Notes: generated by a model from the sequence alone, not told the origin. Counted from the first letter of the stretch, positions 51,699 through 61,024 are shown. The stretch is DNA of 64,000 bases from Eubacterium sp. 14-2 (GCF_000403845.2 NZ_KE159568.1:1006796-1070795), one strand, 5' to 3'. Translations and numbers: made by a program.

Positions 51699-52403
51699 TT
51701 ACCTGATCAGATCTTTCACAACTTCCCCGGCCAGTATCAGTCCCGCCGCCGAAGGCACAAAAGCTGTGCTTCCCGGTATTATTTTTCCGGACCGGTCAGA
51801 TACCTGTATCAGGAGCTTCCTGGGCTCTTCTCTGGAATATACGGTCTTTAACTTCCGAACGCCCCTTTTTTTCAGTTCCCGGCGCATTACCCGTGCCAGA
51901 GGGCAGACAGAGGTTTCGTAAATATCCGCCACTTCAAACCGCCAGGGCTCCAGCTTATTGCCTGCACCCATACTGGAAATAATGGGAACCCCCGCTTCCT
52001 GCGCTTTCAGTACCAGTTCAATTTTGGCTGTTACTGTGTCCACTGCATCCACCACATAATCATATTTCCTGAAATCAAATTCCTCTGCTGTTTCCGGGAG
52101 GAAAAAACAATTGTGGATGTTTACTTCCGCCTCCGGATTGATTTCCAGAATCCGTTCTTTCATGACCTGCGTTTTATATTGTCCCAGCGTTTTTGTTGTG
52201 GCAATAATCTGCCGGTTGATATTGGAAATGCTGACCACATCTTTATCTGTCAGTTCCAGATGCCCGACGCCGCTTCTTGCCAGAGCTTCCACCGCATGGC
52301 CGCCCACACCGCCGATACCAAAAACCGCCACTCTGGCCCCGGCCAGTTTCTCCAGTCCCGCTTCTCCCAGAAGCAGGCCGGTCCGCATAAATTTTTCATC
52401 CAT
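51699..52403 (-). CDS. tcdA: tRNA threonylcarbamoyladenosine dehydratase
   Basis: A 234-aa E1-like enzyme that cyclises t6A37 in tRNA with ATP. It has the ATP loop FGIGGVGGHAVEALARSG, DVVSISNINRQ, and the DAVDTVTAK motif. The start at 52403 has GGAGGA upstream; the longer frame adds an unrelated leader. The C-terminal region has AFVPSAAGLILAGEVV, as in TcdA/YgdL. It is followed by the Mre11-like gene. Confidence 0.9.
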   Translation of the reverse strand: MDEKFMRTGLLLGEAGLEKLAGARVAVFGIGGVGGHAVEALARSGVGHLELTDKDVVSISNINRQIIATTKTLGQYKTQVMKERILEINPEAEVNIHNCFFLPETAEEFDFRKYDYVVDAVDTVTAKIELVLKAQEAGVPIISSMGAGNKLEPWRFEVADIYETSVCPLARVMRRELKKRGVRKLKTVYSREEPRKLLIQVSDRSGKIIPGSTAFVPSAAGLILAGEVVKDLIR

Positions 52404-52525
52404 ATGCTTCCTCCCTCCGGCAGTCTGCAGCAACCGTCTCTGCTGATTTATATTTCGAAAACATTTCTTTCTTATTTTACACTTTTGGGAGAGAATATAC
52501 AAGGATATGTTGCATTCCCCTTTCT

Positions 52526-52549
52526 ATTACATGTAATATCATGTATAAT
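52526..52549 (+). promoter_or_regulatory. Palindrome and -10 box upstream of glpP
   Basis: A perfect 12-bp palindrome, ATTACATGTAAT (52526-52537), then TATAAT (52544-52549). No good -35 is seen, so an activator may bind at the palindrome. Confidence 0.5.
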
Positions 52550-52612
52550 AGAAGCCGGGTGGTATAAATAACGGGGAAAATACACGGATTTTTGACAAGA
52601 AGGAGTGGGATT

Positions 52613-53179
52613 ATGAAAAAAGAATATCGTGAGGCAATTGAAGATTCTCCTGTCATTGCGGCTGTAAATACCTTTGAAGGCCTGGAAAAGGCCCTTACCT
52701 GCGACAGCCATATTATTTTTATTCTTTTTGGGGACATATGCAATATTTCTGAAATTGTAGCAAAAGTAAAAGCCGCCGGAAAACTGGCTGTGGTTCATAT
52801 CGACCTGATTACAGGTCTGGCTTCCAAAGAAATTTCTGTGGATTTTATTAAACAGCGCACGAAAGCCGATGGTATTATTTCCACCAGGCCAGGATTAATC
52901 AAATATGCAGCCAGATTATCTTTATTCACGGTACTCCGCTTTTTCGTCATTGATTCTCTGGCTCTTACCAATATTGAAAAACAGCTTCAGAATGTCCGTC
53001 CGGATGTGGTGGAGGTACTTCCCGCCCTGATGCCCAGAATTGTCAGCAAAATCTGCCAGATGGCCAATGTGCCTGTTATTACCGGCGGGCTTGTGGACGA
53101 TAAAGACGACGTGATTTCCATGCTTTCTGCCGGAGCTTCCTGCGTCTCTTCCACCAGCGAAGAAATCTGGCAGCTGTAG
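52613..53179 (+). CDS. glpP: Glycerol uptake operon antiterminator-like protein
   Basis: A 188-aa GlpP-family protein: MKKEYREAIEDSPVIAAV, the central HIDLITGLASKEISVDFI motif, and VEVLPALMPRIVSKI with PVITGGLV near the end. GlpP binds glycerol-3-phosphate and lets polymerase read through a terminator in the leader of glycerol genes. The start at 52613 follows AAGGAG. No glycerol uptake gene is adjacent, so targets lie elsewhere; a link with the dihydroxyacetone module at 7509 is possible. Confidence 0.88.
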   Translation: MKKEYREAIEDSPVIAAVNTFEGLEKALTCDSHIIFILFGDICNISEIVAKVKAAGKLAVVHIDLITGLASKEISVDFIKQRTKADGIISTRPGLIKYAARLSLFTVLRFFVIDSLALTNIEKQLQNVRPDVVEVLPALMPRIVSKICQMANVPVITGGLVDDKDDVISMLSAGASCVSSTSEEIWQL

Positions 53180-53203
53180 TTATGTTAAGGAGGTGTTCTC
53201 TGA

Positions 53204-53530
53204 ATGAACAGCGAAAAACAGGTCCATTCTCATGTACATGACCAGGAACAGGCCCATTCTCATGTACACACCCATGAGCAGACGCAGGCTGTGCTGAACC
53301 GCATGTCCCGCGCCATCGGCCATATGGAAGCTGTGAAGCGGATGGTGGAAGACAACAGGGACTGCAGCGAGGTACTGATACAGATTGCGGCTGTCCGCTC
53401 CGCCATCAATAACATTGGGAAACTTATTCTGGAGGACCACATCTCTCACTGTATTGTGGATGCTGTAGAACACGGGGACAGCCAGGCGTTAGAAGACCTG
53501 AAAAATGCCATTGAACAGTTTGTAAAATAA
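53204..53530 (+). CDS. CsoR-family metal-sensing repressor with His-rich N-terminus
   Basis: A 108-aa helical repressor. The metal site is C54, H79 and C83, exactly the spacing of copper(I)-sensing CsoR. Before the core is an added 25-residue His-rich tail with two HSHVH units (8-12 and 18-22), encoded by a 20-bp direct repeat 30 bp apart. Such a tail could hold extra metal. The gene starts 25 bp after glpP and has AAGGAGGTG upstream. No copper exporter is adjacent. Confidence 0.88.
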   Translation: MNSEKQVHSHVHDQEQAHSHVHTHEQTQAVLNRMSRAIGHMEAVKRMVEDNRDCSEVLIQIAAVRSAINNIGKLILEDHISHCIVDAVEHGDSQALEDLKNAIEQFVK

Positions 53531-53551
53531 AAAAATGTGTATACTTCATAA

Positions 53552-53585
53552 CCCTCCGGCGCGTCCCTGCCCGGAGGGCTTTTAT
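53552..53585 (+). terminator. Terminator of the glpP-csoR operon
   Basis: CCCTCCGG / CCGGAGGG with an 11-nt loop, then CTTTTATCTT. Confidence 0.82.
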
Positions 53586-53607
53586 CTTACGGGAAAACCA
53601 TACGTCA

Positions 53608-54111
53608 TTAAAACTTCCGGATGCCTTCCTCTGCATCTTCCGACGTATTTTCAATTTGTTTAATCACGATATAATAACTGTAGTCTTCGTTGACTTTTAT
53701 CTGTATTCTGTCTCCTACTTTATGTCCCAGAATAGCTTTTCCAATGGGGGATTCCGTACTGATACGGTTCTTCATGGAATTGCCCCGGATGGAAGTTACC
53801 AGGCGAAACACCTGTTCTTCGTCATCTTCCTCAAAATACACCGTCACCGTATTGTTGATTCCCACTTCATCTTCTCTGGAGGAATCAGACACAATCACTG
53901 CTGTTTTCAGCATCCGTTCCAGATAGCGGATTCTGCTCTCATTCTTATTCTTGTCCTTTTTGGCTGCATGGTACTCAAAGTTCTCGCTTAAATCTCCATG
54001 GGCCCTGGCCTCTTTTACGGCTTCCAGGGCTTCTTTGCGCACTACCAGCTTCCGGTATTCTATTTCTTCTTCTATTTTCCTGACATCACTTCTGGTCAGC
54101 TGCTCTCTCAT
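53608..54111 (-). CDS. greA: GreA-family transcription elongation factor
   Basis: A 167-aa factor that helps stalled RNA polymerase cleave the backtracked transcript. The coiled-coil N-terminus has the tip motif ARAHGDLSENFEYHAAK with acidic Asp and Glu at the loop. The C-terminal FKBP-like domain has ISTESPIGKAILGHKVGD. The length is normal. The gene lies downstream of the histidine kinase, 30 bp away. Confidence 0.92.
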   Translation of the reverse strand: MREQLTRSDVRKIEEEIEYRKLVVRKEALEAVKEARAHGDLSENFEYHAAKKDKNKNESRIRYLERMLKTAVIVSDSSREDEVGINNTVTVYFEEDDEEQVFRLVTSIRGNSMKNRISTESPIGKAILGHKVGDRIQIKVNEDYSYYIVIKQIENTSEDAEEGIRKF

Positions 54112-54141
54112 ATTATCTTCCTCTCCTGATTCACATTTTCT

Positions 54142-55527
54142 CTATATCAAGGGAAATTCCATGGTTACTGCGAAAGTGTCCTCCCCTTCCACCATAAAGA
54201 AATTCCCATTCTGCAATTCTGTCATCTTCCGTACGCTTTTCAGTCCAATTCGGTTGCTCTCTACCTGTTTCATCCGCTTGCGCCTCTCGTTCAGGAACAC
54301 CATCTGCAGGCTGCCTCTGTCCAGAGCCGCCTTCACAGCCACCGGCGCTCCTTTCTCTCCATATTTCAGAATATTGGAAAAAAGATTGTTGAACATACGC
54401 CGGAACAGCATGTGGTTTCCCAGGATTTTTGCCGATTCTTCCACCTGAAACTCCGTCTCCACGCAATACCCTTTCAGTCGCAGGAACTCCTGATGTCCCT
54501 CCAGCTCTTCTAACAATTCTCCCAGATAAATTTCTGACAGCTCTGTCTGTTCATGGGTTTCATATACCAGTGCATATTCAAACATTTTATCTGACAGGGT
54601 TCGGATTTCTTCCACCTTTTCAATACATCTGGCAATATATTCTTCCCGTTTCTGCTCCGGGCATTTTTTCTGTCCCATAATCTCCAGATAACCGTATAAT
54701 GTAGTCATAGGTGTTCTCAAATCATGGGAAACAGAACTTATTAAATCATGATTTGCTTTCTTTCCCTCCTGCTCTCTGCGGATATTGTCATCCAGCGCCA
54801 GACGCATTTCATCCAGATTCCTGGCCAGAATGCCAATTTCGTCTTTTCCCTTCACCGTAACAGGGTGCTCCAGGTCTCCTTCTGCCATTACGAGAATCTC
54901 ATTTTTCAGCCTTCCCACATAGCGCATTCTGTTCCACACATAAATCAGTACAGGACTGAAAAACAGCATACTGATTATCAGGGCAATCAGAAAATAAGGC
55001 AGCACAATTTTAGCCTGGTGCATGGAATAAATCATTACCTCTCCCGTGATATCCTGAAATTCCAGGGCGCCCATATAGTCCAGTCCACGATAATATCCCA
55101 CATCGCCATACCAGAACATATCGCTGATAAAAGAGTCCCATACCCCTGGCTCTATGCCGTAGAACTGAAACAGACTCTCCTCGTCATAAAAAGCCATCAT
55201 GGTATATCCATCGTCATATTTTTCCACATCCAGAAGTTTTTTCAGTTCTTTTTCTCCTGTTTCCTTAAAAGAAATATATTTCGCTTTCTCCTGCAGCTCT
55301 GCTGCAATCTCAGCCGGATTAAAGGAAGTCAGTCCCCGTTTTACCAGTTCCGTATACACCCAGGTCTGCATCTGCATCATATACCGAAAGGAAAACAGGC
55401 TTAAGACTGCGCAGAGAATCAACAGCAGAAACAGTCTTCCGGTCATTTTCCGGGGAAACTGAAAGATTCTGTCCCGTATGCTCTTTTTCCCATGCTTTTT
55501 TCTGGCTGACGTTTTCTTTTTACTCAC
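54142..55527 (-). CDS. Sensor histidine kinase (VanS-like)
   Basis: A 461-aa kinase from a GTG start at 55527, which follows GGGGGAAGG and overlaps the response-regulator stop by 8 bp; an upstream ATG is possible but has no ribosome site. A basic N-terminus leads to helix 1 (about 30-50), an outer domain of about 120 residues, helix 2, a HAMP segment, and the H-box SVSHDLRTPMTTL. The ATPase domain has FNNLFSNILKYG, but the following G-boxes are weak (NRIGLKSVRKM), with no clear DxGxG, so ATP binding may be modified. It pairs with the regulator upstream. Confidence 0.88.
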   Translation of the reverse strand: MSKKKTSARKKHGKKSIRDRIFQFPRKMTGRLFLLLILCAVLSLFSFRYMMQMQTWVYTELVKRGLTSFNPAEIAAELQEKAKYISFKETGEKELKKLLDVEKYDDGYTMMAFYDEESLFQFYGIEPGVWDSFISDMFWYGDVGYYRGLDYMGALEFQDITGEVMIYSMHQAKIVLPYFLIALIISMLFFSPVLIYVWNRMRYVGRLKNEILVMAEGDLEHPVTVKGKDEIGILARNLDEMRLALDDNIRREQEGKKANHDLISSVSHDLRTPMTTLYGYLEIMGQKKCPEQKREEYIARCIEKVEEIRTLSDKMFEYALVYETHEQTELSEIYLGELLEELEGHQEFLRLKGYCVETEFQVEESAKILGNHMLFRRMFNNLFSNILKYGEKGAPVAVKAALDRGSLQMVFLNERRKRMKQVESNRIGLKSVRKMTELQNGNFFMVEGEDTFAVTMEFPLI

Positions 55528-56266
55528 AGCGGTATCCCTTCCCCCAGACATTTCTGATAATTTTCGGATTATGCGGTTCCTTCTCAATTTTTCCCCGCAG
55601 GTTACGGATGTGCACCATTACCGTATTGGCAGCTCCATAATAATAGTCTTCTTCCCAGATGCTTTCGTACAGCCGCTGCACTGAAAAAATCTGGCCCCGG
55701 TGCTTTCCCAGCAGGTACAGAATGGAAAATTCAATATCCGTCAGTTCAATCTCTTTGCCTTCCAGCAGGACTTTCTGCTGATCCTCATAAAGTTTGATTC
55801 CCGGCAGTGTGATGATATTTTCTGAACCCCGATGCTCTGTTTTCCCGGCCTTTTCCGGGGTTTCTCCTGCTTCCTCTTTGCCCTTGTAAACCTGATATCT
55901 GCGAATCAGGGCCTTTACTCTGCTCATAAGCTCCTGATAGGAAAATGGTTTGGGCAGGTAATCGTCTCCTCCGCTGGAAAATCCCAGTGTTTTATCCTCC
56001 ACCTGGGATTTGGCGCTCAGAAATAAAATGGGTGTGTTGCTGTTTTTACGGATTTCCATGCAGGCCTGATATCCGTTCATATTGGGCATCATCACATCCA
56101 GTATCACCAGATCGTAGCCGTTCTGCTGAATTTTTTCCAGCGCCTCTCTTCCGTCTGCGGCTTCCTCTACCTCGTATCCTTCTCCGGACAGCAGAATGTT
56201 TACCACTTCCCGTATTTCCTGATTGTCGTCCACTACGAGAATGGACGATATGTTGTTTGTGTCCAT
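55520..56266 (-). CDS. OmpR-family response regulator (VanR-like)
   Basis: A 248-aa regulator. The receiver has D13/D14 and phospho-acceptor D57 (VILDVMMPNMNG), with K in DYLPKPFS. A linker of about 30 residues rich in Glu/Lys follows, and then a winged helix with ANTVMVHIRNLRGKIEKEP. It is divergent from the YfhO operon, so that operon may be its target. Confidence 0.93.
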   Translation of the reverse strand: MDTNNISSILVVDDNQEIREVVNILLSGEGYEVEEAADGREALEKIQQNGYDLVILDVMMPNMNGYQACMEIRKNSNTPILFLSAKSQVEDKTLGFSSGGDDYLPKPFSYQELMSRVKALIRRYQVYKGKEEAGETPEKAGKTEHRGSENIITLPGIKLYEDQQKVLLEGKEIELTDIEFSILYLLGKHRGQIFSVQRLYESIWEEDYYYGAANTVMVHIRNLRGKIEKEPHNPKIIRNVWGKGYRCE

Positions 56267-56356
56267 AATTGATGTCTCCTTCTGCCTGACCCCTGCTCCG
56301 GAGCCTGCGGCTCTTTACGCAGATTATATCACACCCCATGTTTCTTTTAGGAATTC

Positions 56357-56395
56357 TTAAGAATCTTTAAGATTTTCTTTGATGATTTTTTAAGA
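56357..56395. promoter_or_regulatory. Repeated TTAAGA motifs between the regulator and YfhO genes
   Basis: TTAAGA occurs three times (56357, 56367, 56390); the spacings of 10 and 23 bp put all on nearly the same DNA face. This may be the operator of the VanR-like regulator. Confidence 0.5.
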
Positions 56396-56464
56396 TTTTA
56401 CTTTTATACTTTTCCTTGCAGTCGGATCTGGTACTGACTCGTTGTAATTTATCGGGAGGATATT

Positions 56465-59083
56465 ATGAACAGAATTAATTACCGTACTTATTTTTATCCC
56501 TTTCTTTTACTTATATTTACCCTTGGCTGCGTACTGCTTATTTTGCCGGAAAACGCGCTTTTCGGCTCTGCGGGAGACTGGTTCAGCCAGCACCTGGCTG
56601 TAGCGGAACAGTTCCGGACCATTTTCCATGAAACCGGACAGATTCTGCCGAATCTTACCCCGGCCGGCGCCGGCAGCAACATTTACGATTTTTCCTATTA
56701 TGGCCTGCTTCGGCCGGATGTGCTGATTTCCTTCCTGCTGCCTGATGTTTCCATGGGCCGGATTCTTTCCGGCTACGCAGTTCTGGAACTGATGGCAGGC
56801 AGTGTGCTCTGTTATTACTGGCTGAAAAAACATCTGGCCATTCCCTTTTTCGGATTTCTGGGCGGAATTCTTTATTCCTGTGCCACATGTTTTTACCATG
56901 CTCATCACCAGATCATGTTTGTAAATTATATGCCTTTTCTGCTCCTTGCCCTGCTGGGTGTGGATCGGCTGGTGGAGCAGGAAAAGCACGGGCTGCTTGT
57001 AATTTCTCTGGTCATGGTTTATCTGCACAGTTACTATTTCGCTCCCGCGGTTCTGGCGGTAACAGGCCTCTGGTTTCTGTTCCGGCTGTATACTGAAACA
57101 GAGGGAACTCAGAAACCCAGACGGGCAAAATACTGGCTGAGACTGTTTTTTTCCATTGGAATTTCCATTGGAATCGGGGCCCTTCTGCTGCTGCCTACGG
57201 GGCTGGATCTGCTTTCCACCAAAAAGGACGCCGGCACTCCCCCTGCCTTATCTGAACTGTGTTCCGTGAATTTTTCCATGGAGTCACTGCTTTACCGCCC
57301 CTATGGATGCGGGCTGACCATTCTCTGCCTTTATACGCTGCTGTTAAGCATCCGGCGGAAAAGCACACGGATTATGGCTCTGATACTGCTGGCCTGTCTG
57401 ACCCTGAATATCTGTCCTTATTTACTGAGCGGCCTGCTGTATATCCGCTATAAGGTGCTGATTCCGCTGGTTCCGCTGCTGCTGCTGTTATGTGCCCGCA
57501 CACTGGAGCTTCTGTTCACCGGGAAAGAACGCCACAGTCTGATCTGCGGCCTGCTCTGCCTGATACCGGTATCCCTTTTCGAACTTCCTAAGGAGGCTCT
57601 GGCAGACGTCATCCTGACAGCCCTGGTCTTTGCTGTAATCCATCTGGCAAAAGGTCTCTGGGGCGGCGGACATCCGAAAAACCACACTCCGGACCGGACA
57701 GAAATCATGCTCCCCGGATCATACCGGAAATTACTTCCTTTTCATCTGCTCCTTTGTCTGGTTCCGGCGGCTGTGTCTGTAACAGTGGGACAGCAGGATA
57801 AATTTATCTCTCTCTCAGACACCCGGCAGGCTGTTTTTTCACAGGAGGAACTGGAAGAACTTCAGCCTGAGGAAAATTATCGTTTCGACTGTCTCACAGA
57901 GCCTTACGCCAATGTAAATGTGCTTCCTCTGCAGGGCATGGGGCGCACCACCATGTATTCCTCTGTAACAGACAGCAATTATGCAGATTTCTATTACAAT
58001 ATTATGAGAAATCCCATCCGGGTCCGCAACCGGGTGGCACTGATGACAGACGCCAATCCCTTTTTCTCTTATCTGATGGGGATTCGGTATATCCAGACTG
58101 CGGATTCCCATATCCCCTGGGGATATGAACCCATTGCCCAAAAAGGCCATACCATTATTGCGGAAAACAGTCAGGTACTTCCCGTGGCCTATACCAGCAC
58201 CTGTCGAATGGCTCAGGAAGAATTTGACAAACTGGAATTTCCTTACACGCTGGAGGCTCTGACCAGATATACCATTGCAGATATTTCTCCGGGAGAGACA
58301 TCAGGCTCCGTGAATGAGGGCGCTACTGCTGAAAACTTCCGGAAGACTTCCCGGATTACTCCGGTTTCCCTGAACCACCTGACAGAAAAAAAACTGCCGG
58401 ATTTATTTGAGGATTCGGCTGCCTCCTGGCAGCAGGAAGACAATTCTGTACTTTCCCTGTCTCTGAAACAGGAAACAAAAATTTCACTCCCTCTGAAGAA
58501 ACCCTTCAAAGACAGGATTTTAATCTGTTCTTTTGGGGTGGAATCACCTGGAGGCAGGGAAGTAACCGTGGATATCAACGGCACACGGAATAAACTTTCC
58601 GGCAAAAACGCTCCTTATCCCAACCAGAACCATGTGTTCACTTATCTGATTTCTTCCAGTCAGACACTGGATTCACTGGATATTACCCTGAGTCCGGGAA
58701 CGTATCAGCTGTCAGACCTGCAGTTCTGGATTATGGATACTGCCGCTTGGGGCAATCCTGGCATATTGCCTGCCGATTCTGAAAAAACAACAGGAAATTC
58801 TCTGTTTCAGGGTACTGCTACCTGTGAGAAAGACGGTTTTTTCGTAACCTCTTTCCCGTTCCGTCAGGGATATAAGGCCTGGGTGGACGGGACACCGGTT
58901 TCCCTGCAGTCTGTCAACGAAGGATTTGTGGGATTCCCCCTGACTGCCGGAACCCACGAGATTGTCATTTCCTATGTACCGCCAGGAAAAACGGCCGCTG
59001 CTGCCATCAGTCTGATATCGTTGTTTCTGTTTTTTACCGGCATACTGCTGGAATATAAATATAAAAGAAAAGAGGAGTTATGA
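56465..59083 (+). CDS. YfhO family membrane protein
   Basis: A 872-aa membrane protein with about twelve or thirteen helices in the first 480 residues and a last one at about 845-865. It has an early short outer loop with GDWFSQH, the type of catalytic acidic loop seen in GT-C transferases, and a C-terminal outer beta domain ending in TAGTHEIVISYVPPGK. YfhO transfers sugars from undecaprenyl phosphate to wall or lipoteichoic polymers. It overlaps gtrA, which is followed by a GT2 gene, so the three parts of a glycosylation pathway are together. AGGA precedes the ATG. Confidence 0.88.
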   Translation: MNRINYRTYFYPFLLLIFTLGCVLLILPENALFGSAGDWFSQHLAVAEQFRTIFHETGQILPNLTPAGAGSNIYDFSYYGLLRPDVLISFLLPDVSMGRILSGYAVLELMAGSVLCYYWLKKHLAIPFFGFLGGILYSCATCFYHAHHQIMFVNYMPFLLLALLGVDRLVEQEKHGLLVISLVMVYLHSYYFAPAVLAVTGLWFLFRLYTETEGTQKPRRAKYWLRLFFSIGISIGIGALLLLPTGLDLLSTKKDAGTPPALSELCSVNFSMESLLYRPYGCGLTILCLYTLLLSIRRKSTRIMALILLACLTLNICPYLLSGLLYIRYKVLIPLVPLLLLLCARTLELLFTGKERHSLICGLLCLIPVSLFELPKEALADVILTALVFAVIHLAKGLWGGGHPKNHTPDRTEIMLPGSYRKLLPFHLLLCLVPAAVSVTVGQQDKFISLSDTRQAVFSQEELEELQPEENYRFDCLTEPYANVNVLPLQGMGRTTMYSSVTDSNYADFYYNIMRNPIRVRNRVALMTDANPFFSYLMGIRYIQTADSHIPWGYEPIAQKGHTIIAENSQVLPVAYTSTCRMAQEEFDKLEFPYTLEALTRYTIADISPGETSGSVNEGATAENFRKTSRITPVSLNHLTEKKLPDLFEDSAASWQQEDNSVLSLSLKQETKISLPLKKPFKDRILICSFGVESPGGREVTVDINGTRNKLSGKNAPYPNQNHVFTYLISSSQTLDSLDITLSPGTYQLSDLQFWIMDTAAWGNPGILPADSEKTTGNSLFQGTATCEKDGFFVTSFPFRQGYKAWVDGTPVSLQSVNEGFVGFPLTAGTHEIVISYVPPGKTAAAAISLISLFLFFTGILLEYKYKRKEEL

Positions 59084-59568
59084 TGAAAAAGTATTTTAGT
59101 TTGAAAAGCAACCGCCAGCTGCCTGTCTCTGCCTCCGGAAATTCTCTTTCGGAAATGTTCAGTTATCTGCTGACAGGCGGAGCCACCACCCTGATTAATT
59201 ATGTGGTCTATCTGACCCTGTTGCATTTTAAAGCAGATTATCTGACCGCCAACACCATTGCATGGATCTTTGCTGTATCCTTTGCCTATGTAACCAACCG
59301 GATTTTCGTGTTCCATTCTGAGAATCAGATCGGAAAAGAACTGGTCTCTTTTGTGTCTCTCCGATTTCTGACCCTTCTCACAGAAAATCTGCTGCTGACA
59401 CTTTTTATCCAACACTGCCAGTTCCACCCCATACTGTCCAAACTTGCGGTGAGTTTTGTCACGGTAATTGCCAACTATGTTATCTGTAAATGCCAGATTT
59501 TCCGAAAATCCGCCGGATATCTGAATGCCCGCCCCGTATCACAGAAAGGAGAGGAAATTCATGAATAA
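59083..59568 (+). CDS. GtrA-family membrane protein
   Basis: A 161-aa protein with four helices typical of GtrA/GtcA: SYLLTGGATTLINYVVYL, then NTIAWIFAVSFAYVTNRIFVF. It is thought to flip undecaprenyl-phosphate sugars across the membrane. There are two adjacent ATG codons; the second (59083) has better spacing from GGAG. It overlaps the YfhO stop and, by 8 bp, the GT2 start. Confidence 0.88.
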   Translation: MKKYFSLKSNRQLPVSASGNSLSEMFSYLLTGGATTLINYVVYLTLLHFKADYLTANTIAWIFAVSFAYVTNRIFVFHSENQIGKELVSFVSLRFLTLLTENLLLTLFIQHCQFHPILSKLAVSFVTVIANYVICKCQIFRKSAGYLNARPVSQKGEEIHE

Positions 59569-60601
59569 GCTGAGTATTATTGTCCCCTGTTACAACGAAG
59601 AAGAGGTGGCTGCCCTTTTTTATCAGGAAACACTGAAATGCGTCGCCGCCATACCAGATCTGGACTATGAATTTATTTTTATTGATGATGGAAGCAAGGA
59701 CCACACCCTGGATATTCTGCGGCTCCTCTGTTATCGGGATAATCATTGCCACTATTTCTCCTTTTCCCGGAATTTTGGAAAAGAAGCAGCCATGTATGCG
59801 GGACTGGAACAGTCCTCCGGCGATTACTGCGTAATCATGGATGCGGATTTGCAGCATCCGCCCGCACTCCTGGCTCCCATGTACCAGGCCTTAAGTCAGG
59901 AAGGGTATGACTGCTGCGCCGGAAAACGCATGGGCCGGGAAGGAGACGGCGCCATCCGGGGCCTTCTTTCCCGCAGCTTTTACAAAGTCATACAGAAAAT
60001 GACCCATATGGATATGAGCGACGGAGCCGGAGATTTCCGCATGATGAACCGCACCATGGTGGACGCCATTCTTCAGATGAAAGAATACAACCGCTATACC
60101 AAAGGTATTTTCTCCTTTGTGGGATTTGAAACGAAATGGCTGGAATTCCAGAATGTGGAACGGGCGGCCGGAACCTCCAAGTGGAATCTGAAAAGCCTGT
60201 TTTCCTATGCTTTTGACGGAATTCTCTCCTTTTCCACCGCGCCTTTGAAGCTGCCCGGCCTCCTTGGAATGGTTCTGTTCCTGATTTCCTGCTGTATGGG
60301 GATTCTGGCACTGGTTCAGCAGACAATGTTCCATCACAGCATGGGAAGCCTGTATGGGATCTCACTCCTTGTCATCTTCCTCAGCAGCCTGCAGATGATG
60401 ATGATATTCATTCTGGGAGAGTACCTTTCCAGAGATTATCTGGAAAATAAAAAGCGTCCCCTTTACCTGGTGCGGGAACGTGACAGGCAAAAAGGACCTC
60501 TGGCCCAGACCCACGAGGCATATGACCGGAAAGAAAATCCAAAAGGCGCTCCCGAACCAAAGGGAAAAGCCCGCCGGGGACGTCCGGTGCCTCAGTCTTA
60601 A
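59561..60601 (+). CDS. Glycosyltransferase family 2 (DPM1/GtrB/CsbB-like)
   Basis: A 346-aa protein. The GT-A domain has IIVPCYNEEE, IDDGSKD and the DxD-type IMDADLQHPP; then RNFGKEAAMYAG and AGTSKWNLKSL, which are typical of GtrB/CsbB. Two C-terminal helices (about 230-295) anchor it. It probably joins a sugar to undecaprenyl phosphate for GtrA to flip and YfhO to transfer. AAGGAGAGG precedes the start at 59561. The C-terminal tail is basic (KGKARRGRP). Confidence 0.92.
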   Translation: MNKLSIIVPCYNEEEVAALFYQETLKCVAAIPDLDYEFIFIDDGSKDHTLDILRLLCYRDNHCHYFSFSRNFGKEAAMYAGLEQSSGDYCVIMDADLQHPPALLAPMYQALSQEGYDCCAGKRMGREGDGAIRGLLSRSFYKVIQKMTHMDMSDGAGDFRMMNRTMVDAILQMKEYNRYTKGIFSFVGFETKWLEFQNVERAAGTSKWNLKSLFSYAFDGILSFSTAPLKLPGLLGMVLFLISCCMGILALVQQTMFHHSMGSLYGISLLVIFLSSLQMMMIFILGEYLSRDYLENKKRPLYLVRERDRQKGPLAQTHEAYDRKENPKGAPEPKGKARRGRPVPQS

Positions 60602-60648
60602 AAAAACTGCCGCTTACGATTTTTCATCGTTGAAGCGGCAGCTTTTTT
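60601..60648. terminator. Bidirectional terminator between the GT2 and hypA genes
   Basis: CTGCCGCTT / AAGCGGCAG with an inner CGAT / ATCG pairing and A- or T-runs on both sides. Confidence 0.9.
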
Positions 60649-60989
60649 CAATAACACACAATTTCCTTAATATAAAATTCCCGGCCGCTGAGCATATCGC
60701 AGTCGCCGCTCTTACACTGAGGACATTCTCCCTCATGTTCCACCAGGGGGAACACCGTGCCGCACTGGTTGCAGCGTCCGTTGGCAGGCATGATTTCCAC
60801 CCGCAGCCGGCTTCCTTCCAGCATGGTTCCGTCCGCAGCAGCCGGATATACTTCCTCCACATACTTTGGAATCATGGAGGAAAGTTCTCCAATCTGGAGC
60901 ACCACCGTATCAATTTTTTCCACCTGGTTTTCTCTGGCAAATTTCTCCACCACGTCCACTACCTGCATTACCACGCCCAGTTCATGCAC
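60648..60989 (-). CDS. hypA: Hydrogenase nickel incorporation protein HypA
   Basis: A 113-aa protein. The N-terminal MHE nickel site is intact. The zinc motif is CNQCG and CPQC. It hands nickel to [NiFe]-hydrogenase or urease large subunits together with HypB, whose gene is at the right edge. The GCAGGTGG ribosome site lies before the ATG. The FAD/Fe-S gene stands between the two hyp genes. Confidence 0.93.
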   Translation of the reverse strand: MHELGVVMQVVDVVEKFARENQVEKIDTVVLQIGELSSMIPKYVEEVYPAAADGTMLEGSRLRVEIMPANGRCNQCGTVFPLVEHEGECPQCKSGDCDMLSGREFYIKEIVCY

Positions 60990-61024
60990 TGTCTTCCACC
61001 TGCTTTCTGTTTATTAAAGGATAA

